Assembly (NCBI GenBank): GCA_012862575.1
Contig: BLSF01000007.1
Span: forward strand, 1 to 64,000
Source: Parietichytrium sp. I65-24A
Taxonomy: Eukaryota; Sar; Bigyra; Thraustochytrida; Thraustochytriidae
Direction of reading: 5' to 3'
Length of the DNA: 64,000 nt
The translations under genes and the position numbers were made by a program. The notes beneath the pieces are model-generated. The model made no database searches, was not told the DNA's origin, and saw only the letters and a list, made by a program, of their open reading frames with translations. Shown here piece by piece: positions 58,910 through 64,000 of this stretch (within the stretch, counting starts at the first letter, position 1; every line of letters starts with the position of its first letter).

Positions 58910-60232
58910 TCAAATAGAACAGGTTGTTGCCGTTTGGGTGGGAGATGGAGTTCGGTGTTGGCTAGCCTTTTTGGTAGAGGTTTGTGGTCCTCCCGGTGTC
59001 CCACCGCCAGCGCTGGACACGGACTTGCGCTTGTTTGCACTAGCATATATCGCCTTCACATCACGCAAAGAGAGAGAACCATCGAAGTTTGCACATTCCT
59101 GGCAGCGGCATCGATTACCGCACACCACCCCGCCAGCAAAACAATCACAATACATTTTTAGGCACTTGGATCGTTTGCAAGTGCATGCCACCGCTTTCTC
59201 CGTTTTCGGTGTGAACGCATTTGGGTGGCGAGTCAGAGTTCTGCTGATTGCAACTTGGCGGTGTGATTCATTTTCAACAGTATTTTTGCAGTTGGAGCAC
59301 TTGCATGTTTCGTCGCAGTATACGCTTGCCGCGAAGCATCCGCAATACATTTTTAAGCACGAACTCTTCGAGCAAGCACACGTCTTCCCGTCCGCAGGTG
59401 ACTCGTCTGCCTGCCCGCTTGCGTTTTCCTTTTCGGCTTTAAGAAGAGTGATGTCCGACGCATCAGCACTGTTGCTATCAATTGCAGCCGCTGATGGCGT
59501 AAGCGAGGATTCTGGTGAACGGCTCCCGCTTGCCGATACTCGTTTAAATGGTCGCCGCGACAGACTCTGATTGCAAGCCGACTTGGAAGCGTTCATCGTT
59601 GGGGTGCGTAGCGGGAACGATTTGGCCGAAGGCGTCAACTTATCTCCCACAGGGCTTGACATCGAAGGTGACCGGCGCCTCTCTGCGGCTGCTTTGACGC
59701 GTTTCTTGTCCGGTGAGAGATCATCGTTTTCCTCGCCGTCAAGCGAATCAGAGAGTTTCCTCACGTTAGACTTGGTGCTCTTAACACCCGACTCCGTCTT
59801 CTCGTACCCATTGCGAAGAACAAGAACAGCTTTTGCAGCTTCTTGGACGGAAAGTTCCGATTGCGGGGAGCAGCTTGGAGCGGTGGAGTCTGCATCACGC
59901 TGGGGTGCTTCGTTCTCTTTCTCGTCAGCTTCCAGGGTCGCCAGATATTGTTCAAACTTCTGCTTTACATGGGGAAACTCTGAGTATCTCGGAACAATTT
60001 CCATCTCTGGCACCAACTCTGCGATTTTCAAGCAGTCATTTGTGTACCCCTCAAAATTGTCTGCGGACAGAAATGCCTGCAACTCGTACTTTCTCGCATT
60101 TTTCTCGAGCGTTCCCCTCTCCTCTTGTATTTTGCTCGAACACACTGCATCAATGAGCAAGTTTTGCATCTTGAATCTCGCTTTGGCCAATTCCGCGAAA
60201 GACGGCCCCGTCGGCCATCTCTGCTCAAACAT
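58910..60232 (-). CDS. CXC-domain (LIN54/TSO1/tesmin-like) DNA-binding protein
   Basis: 440 residues in one exon from ATG 60232. Two Cys-rich CXC modules at about 283-315 and 347-380 (each with the sequence CLKMYC near its middle) are separated by a short linker carrying RHPNAFTPK, the CRC layout of LIN54, TSO1 and tesmin. In LIN54 the Tyr of each module inserts into the minor groove of the CHR promoter element. The N-terminal about 280 residues are helical then Ser/Pro-rich, with possible CDK sites (SP, TP). The likely role is cell-cycle gene control, perhaps in a MuvB/DREAM-type complex. The short C-terminal tail is basic and Ser/Thr-rich. Confidence 0.92.
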   Translation of the reverse strand: MFEQRWPTGPSFAELAKARFKMQNLLIDAVCSSKIQEERGTLEKNARKYELQAFLSADNFEGYTNDCLKIAELVPEMEIVPRYSEFPHVKQKFEQYLATLEADEKENEAPQRDADSTAPSCSPQSELSVQEAAKAVLVLRNGYEKTESGVKSTKSNVRKLSDSLDGEENDDLSPDKKRVKAAAERRRSPSMSSPVGDKLTPSAKSFPLRTPTMNASKSACNQSLSRRPFKRVSASGSRSPESSLTPSAAAIDSNSADASDITLLKAEKENASGQADESPADGKTCACSKSSCLKMYCGCFAASVYCDETCKCSNCKNTVENESHRQVAISRTLTRHPNAFTPKTEKAVACTCKRSKCLKMYCDCFAGGVVCGNRCRCQECANFDGSLSLRDVKAIYASANKRKSVSSAGGGTPGGPQTSTKKASQHRTPSPTQTATTCSI

Positions 60233-60602
60233 CCCTTCCCTGTATCCTCTTCCACCGCGGACGGTTACTACTTCCGAGGTTCAACGCCAAACAGCCACAA
60301 CCACAACCGCGCAATTCAGCCAGACCAGCTCCCCAGCCGATCTAGCAGTTCCGAACAACCCAGATCACCCGACTGGTCGATTGGCCCGACCAAGCGCTTT
60401 CGCTTCCTCGCCAACTCCGTTCTAATCGACTCACAGCGCTGCAGGCCAGTTGAGAGAGAAGCAGCAGCGCTCTCCGCAGCAATTGCCTCCTTTTGCGCCA
60501 ACCGCTTTTTGCCCGACGGCAGCACGGAAGGCGGCACCCCTCCAACCGTACCCAACTGCAGAAACCGACCCGAGACTCGCGCCCGCAACTACCAACCAAC
60601 CG

Positions 60603-60655
60603 ACAATCAACAATCAACAATCAACAATCAACAATCAACGATCAACAATCAACGG
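60603..60655. repeat. Heptamer tandem repeat (aatcaac)n
   Basis: About seven copies of aatcaac with single-base variants in a row, in the leader region of the CXC gene. Confidence 0.8.
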
Positions 60656-61147
60656 GGATCGACCAAACAGGCGCCTGCTTGCCTGCCAATCCTCAGATCC
60701 TCAGATCCACAAATCAACAGATCCACAGATCAACAACAGATCAACTATTCGTCTGATGGCGCTTGCTCTCCTGCTTCTCGCCTTTCGCCTTTCGCCTCTT
60801 GCGCTTGCCTTTCGCGTGGCTTGCGTTCGAAGGTGTATGTCTCTCTGTGTGTGTGTCTCTCTCTCTCTCTCTCTTTCTCTCTCTGCACTTTTGGTTCGAC
60901 CGCGAAAGGAGCAAAGCGCCCAATTTTTTCCCGACGAAAGATGAAAAGAATGAAAAGGGGTCAAAAACCTTTTCAAAGCGCGGCAGCGACCTGCCTGGTT
61001 TAAACTTTCGCCCCTGTTTTTAAATGCCGTTAAGGACGATTAAGGAAAAGTGATAGGGAGCACGATGGTTTCGGACGAAAGTTAGGACGCGAAGCCTTCC
61101 AGGGAGGAAAATCAAACGGGCGAATAGCTCCTTGTTCGCCCAACTTT

Positions 61148-61180
61148 CAAAATTCAAGCATTCATTCAACTTGAATTTTG
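61148..61180. repeat. Perfect 11-bp inverted repeat
   Basis: caaaattcaag (61148-61158) and cttgaattttg (61170-61180) are exact reverse complements around an 11-nt loop. A second inverted repeat, gggcgaa/ttcgccc (61118-61124 and 61135-61141), sits just to its left. Confidence 0.75.
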
Positions 61181-61616
61181 CAAGTTTGTTTCATTTCAAA
61201 TTGGACGAATGCTCGCTCGTTCCTTCTTATCTTAACGTCGGTCCTTACGTATTTTGGTAAATCAGTTTTGAATGAGACAAGACGATTCCTGAGTGTACCC
61301 GAGTACACTTTGCCTGCCAAAAGGTAGTACGCGGGCGGTAACCGCTCCAAAGTATATGCTCCAATAGGAAGCGCAACGTTGATAGAACTGTTGGGATAGG
61401 TTGTGTCTGACAGCTGAACTGAAGCTGATAGCAGTGTTCTTTGAGTTTCAGTGTTTTCTATTGCGGACCTGAGGATCTGCCCGGGCGTACTATCTCGCGG
61501 CCAAACTCTGTGACCTTTTGGGTTGTCAAGTCAGAGTATATATTAGCGAACCGTTGGAGGCGCGGAAGTGGCAGCAGGAGACCGGAACGGCTAGTGCCGC
61601 TCGGAGAGCAGGCGCG

Positions 61617-62377
61617 ATGAGTGCAATTGATGAGGCAGAGATCGAACAGCAGTTCAGGGAGGAGTACGGGGATGTGAAAGATTTAGATAAACCAGCAAGC
61701 AACGAAGATGTCCTGTTGCTGAGGAGAGCGTTGATGAACGAGAAGGGGGCACCTGTGATTTTGGAGTACCAGGAAGAACTTGTAACAAGCTTGAAGAACG
61801 CGGTGGATCGGCAAGAAGATATTCTGAATGAAACGTCATTAAACGTGCAGAGCGTTTTGAAGCAGACGTTGGCGCAGATGGAGCTAGATAGGGTAAAGTA
61901 TCTCATTGCAGAGTATCTGCGTACGCGGCTCCGCAAGATACAGAAATACACGCTTTACATTCTCTCCAGTGAAGACATGCAGCGAAGGCTCTCTGAGGCC
62001 GAGCTTAAATTCGCCACATCGTTTTTGGACCTCGTTGCGGAGCATTTCCAAAAGTCGTTTTTAGATAAAGTACCCAGAGTGTTTCGGAACATTACAGAGC
62101 GGAACGATGACGTTGATATGAGTAAGTTGGGGGCAGTGGATGTGCGTTGTGATTTGCGACAGCTTGCTGACTTTGTCTCTGTGATTAAATTCGCACAGTC
62201 CCTGAGCCAGATGTTGACTCGTATGTATTTTGCCGGGTTGAGCGTGACGTAGGGGATGTGCAGATCGAGGACGCTGGCGGCGCGACGACAGCATCTTTAA
62301 ACAAAGGGTCACTAATGGCAATCCGCTTTTCGGCCATTCAGAGCTTCTTGGAAGCAGGTGACGTCAGTCTAGTGTAG
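61617..62377 (+). CDS. SLD5: GINS complex subunit SLD5
   Basis: Exons 61617-62121 and 62199-62377 give 227 residues, close to the usual about 223. The A domain contains ELDRVKYLIAEYLRTRLRKI, written here as LAQMELDRVKYLIAEYLRTR in part, a strong SLD5 signature, followed by IQKYTLYIL and RRLSEAELKFA. Exon 2 supplies the C-terminal B domain with PEPDVDSYVFCRV and LNKGSLMAIRFSAIQ. SLD5 joins PSF1-3 in GINS, part of the CMG helicase, at replication forks. I start at ATG 61617; upstream extension uses only non-ATG codons. It is convergent with MPDU1, with 196 bp between stops. Confidence 0.93.
62122..62198 (+). other. Intron of the SLD5 gene
   Basis: GTAAGT donor and CACAG acceptor, 77 bp, phase 1. 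The split codon becomes ATC (Ile), joining DDVDM to IPEPDVDSYVF. Without splicing the conserved B domain falls out of frame. Confidence 0.88.
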
Positions 62378-62573
62378 CAGTTGCCTGGCATTCGATACCA
62401 ATTGCATTTATTGAAATGCATTATCTTGCGAGGCATCGGCTTGAATGAAAAAAAATGCGTTTTCTTAGTTATCTCACAGTGGCGGTTTGCTCCCATTCTT
62501 TAAATAATATGACATCACACCTCTTTCTTCTGAAGAGAGTTTCGCTGTTACTTCATTCAAAAGGCTTTGTAAC

Positions 62574-63221
62574 TTATGACTGTTTTGCAGCTCTAGAATA
62601 GTACGCCTCAGTTTGCTTGCGCATAGACACAAGCTGAAATAGAAGGATACAATGAAACAGGGTAGATATGGTGATGCTTGCCAGCGCAGCAGTGTCTTTG
62701 ACAAGATGTATAGTCGTGAACACTCTTGTCATGCTCCCCGCAACATTCAGGGAGCACGTCACCAAGGACTGTGCGCCAGTGTGGCCGTTCCGGTAGTTCT
62801 CCATTATCTGCGGAATCTGCCCACACGTGCCAACAGTAGTGGCGGTGAGTGGAAGCATGAGCAACAGGCTCCCATCCAGGGTCCAGAGGCCCCACAGTAT
62901 CGTGCCATAGGCGATGCAGAATGCCAATGCACTCGACACACCCGCTCGAGAAAATCGCCACATCATGCTGATCAGAACAGCATTTTGGGCCAAAATGCAT
63001 ATACACTCCGCCCATGCGCTGAGAGGCGACTCTCGCTTCACATTGTACACCGTTGAGCATGTGAGCGCCATAATCTCCATAATCACGGCAGTCCAGCTTA
63101 GCCCTGCCGGAGATTTGAGTTTGTTCACGTTCATGATCAACGGCAGTTTGACCGTGAGGGATCCCATGATAACCAAGACCCCGAGCCCTCTGCTCAGCGC
63201 CACGGTCCACTCATCTCCCAT
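62574..63221 (-). CDS. MPDU1: MPDU1-like PQ-loop protein (mannose-P-dolichol utilisation)
   Basis: 215 residues from ATG 63221; the frame extends to a GTG at 63248 that I do not use. Seven hydrophobic segments fit the PQ-loop/SWEET fold. The first half has GSLTVKLPLIMNVNKLKSP then AGLSWTAVIMEIMALT; the second has GQIPQIMENYRNGHTGAQSL, aligning well with human MPDU1, which ends each half with a PQ-loop. MPDU1 is needed in the ER for use of dolichol-linked mannose and glucose in glycan and GPI-anchor assembly; how it works is not settled. The first PQ is PL here. The length is a little short at the N-terminus. Confidence 0.88.
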   Translation of the reverse strand: MGDEWTVALSRGLGVLVIMGSLTVKLPLIMNVNKLKSPAGLSWTAVIMEIMALTCSTVYNVKRESPLSAWAECICILAQNAVLISMMWRFSRAGVSSALAFCIAYGTILWGLWTLDGSLLLMLPLTATTVGTCGQIPQIMENYRNGHTGAQSLVTCSLNVAGSMTRVFTTIHLVKDTAALASITISTLFHCILLFQLVSMRKQTEAYYSRAAKQS

Positions 63222-64000
63222 GCTTTCCGAGCTGGGCTCGCTCTCCACAGCTTCGTACCAAATCGAACAACAACTTTCTCCTTTGAGCCCCTTTCCCTCT
63301 CAACTTTCCCCTCTCTTCCGGAACAGAAATCGGCCAGGTTGTTCTCAAAACATGAGCCTTCGTCTCGGCAGCATGAGCGTAAAACACACCCGCACCCGCA
63401 CCCACCCACTCCCGTGCGCCTCAGGTTGTGCTGTCTTTCATCGTCGGTGACCTGGAACCCTTCCAAGTTGGGTCGATACAGTACTCGGACTGCTATTTGC
63501 CATAGTAGCTCACCCTGTTCACCTTCGTCGGAGTAGATAGAGGCCGTGCTGAGATGATGAGGAGCTGGTCCAACTTGAACAACAGGATGTTGTCATATGT
63601 TGTCGGTCAAAAGCTGGTCGACTGATGGAATTGTTCTAGCTAGAGCAGAGAGACAGGCCATCTTTTTCGAGACGTTCGACTCGTTAATTGCTGCGCTGTA
63701 CGCAGTCGGAAGTCGCAAGCGGCAATCTCTTCACTGTTCGGTATTTTCATCGAAGCCACCATCGTTTGCCAAACGTGCACTTTCACCACTTTCACCGGCA
63801 TACGAGACGGAAGAAGAGTCGAGAACAATAAAATCGGAAGGACTGGATTTGATTTCTTCAACGTTTTACACAAGCTAGAGATCATAAGTGCGTGCGGAAG
63901 AAATGACACACACACACACACACACACACACAGAGGGCGATTTCCAACGGGTAGCGCGACTGTTCTGTTGCATTTTGCGTTTTGAAAGAGAAAGAGAGAT
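63222..64000. other. Terminal non-coding stretch
   Basis: Pyrimidine-rich sequence at 63278-63320 is purine-rich on the MPDU1 coding strand. A (CA)n microsatellite lies at 63906-63931 and an AGAG run at 63987-64000. No supported gene; a gene may begin beyond the window edge. Confidence 0.5.

Larger units (their letters stand above)
60233..61616. other. Divergent intergenic region (CXC protein / SLD5)
   Basis: 1.4 kb. An (aatcaac)n heptamer array lies at 60603-60655, a related cagatccac array at 60690-60740, and a CT/GT-rich tract at 60838-60888 that is purine-rich on the CXC coding strand. Two adjacent inverted repeats lie at 61118-61141 and 61148-61180. Overlapping small open frames on both strands follow the repeats and are not supported as genes. 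Confidence 0.55.

Noticed and set aside
60125-61003. 292-codon plus-strand frame opposite the CXC gene start
   Set aside because: Its first part is antisense to the CXC gene and the rest reads repeat arrays (polar repeats); no motif.
63640-63927. 95-codon minus-strand frame at the right end
   Set aside because: It begins in the CA microsatellite and has no recognisable motif.

Overview
The window looks like nuclear DNA from a heterotrophic stramenopile protist, most likely a labyrinthulomycete/thraustochytrid relative. This assignment is tentative. The support is protein content (eukaryotic SLD5, MPDU1, TANGO2, an LIN54/TSO1-type CXC protein, an ARO7-type chorismate mutase, and a myosin ending in ankyrin repeats and a FYVE-like zinc finger, as seen in stramenopiles), few short GT-AG introns (four found, 73-130 bp), serine-rich linkers and simple-sequence-rich 5' regions. 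I count 17 host protein genes and one Tc1/mariner-type DNA transposon. I found no rRNA, convincing tRNA, CRISPR or virus-like element.

Layout: 0.6-2.4 kb wax ester synthase/DGAT (+); 2.7-3.9 kb EGF-like/7-TM protein (-); 5.9-8.5 kb large polytopic protein with a VTT-like segment (-); 9.8-12.6 kb mariner-type element plus a partial duplicate joined through a single N; 13.1-14.0 kb TANGO2 (+); 15.4-17.4 kb MFSD2-type transporter (+); 17.8-31.1 kb intronless 4442-residue three-module reductive NRPS (-); 33.6-34.8 kb mitochondrial DnaJ (+); 36.8-39.9 kb DCAF-like WD40 protein (+, one frameshift); 40.2-41.7 kb amino-acid transporter (-); 43.2-43.9 kb GST (+); 44.0-46.1 kb acidic unknown (-); 46.8-48.3 kb chorismate mutase fused to a shortened prephenate-dehydratase-like segment and ACT domain (+); 48.6-49.9 kb PH-ankyrin protein (-); 51.6-58.7 kb giant myosin (+, two frameshifts); 58.9-60.2 kb CXC protein (-); 61.6-62.4 kb SLD5 (+); 62.6-63.2 kb MPDU1 (-).

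Genes alternate strand so that most sit in tail-to-tail pairs with 3' ends only 52-313 bp apart, while divergent starts are 0.7-2.5 kb apart. Nearly every start is preceded, within about 1 kb, by a purine-rich tract (GA, GAAA, GAGT or GACA repeats) on the coding strand. This pattern is the main unexplained non-coding signal.

The most notable coding system is the NRPS, read as C*-A-T-C-A-T-C-A-T-R. Its first condensation domain has lost both active-site histidines, its first two adenylation domains share the same hand-derived specificity residues, and it ends in an NADPH-type reductase, so the predicted product is a tripeptide aldehyde or alcohol (or a derivative). No pathway partner is obvious beside it. 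The remaining genes are mostly unrelated housekeeping, lipid, transport and cytoskeletal functions. Three single-base frame changes inside otherwise intact host genes, and an N at a duplication junction, suggest residual assembly errors.
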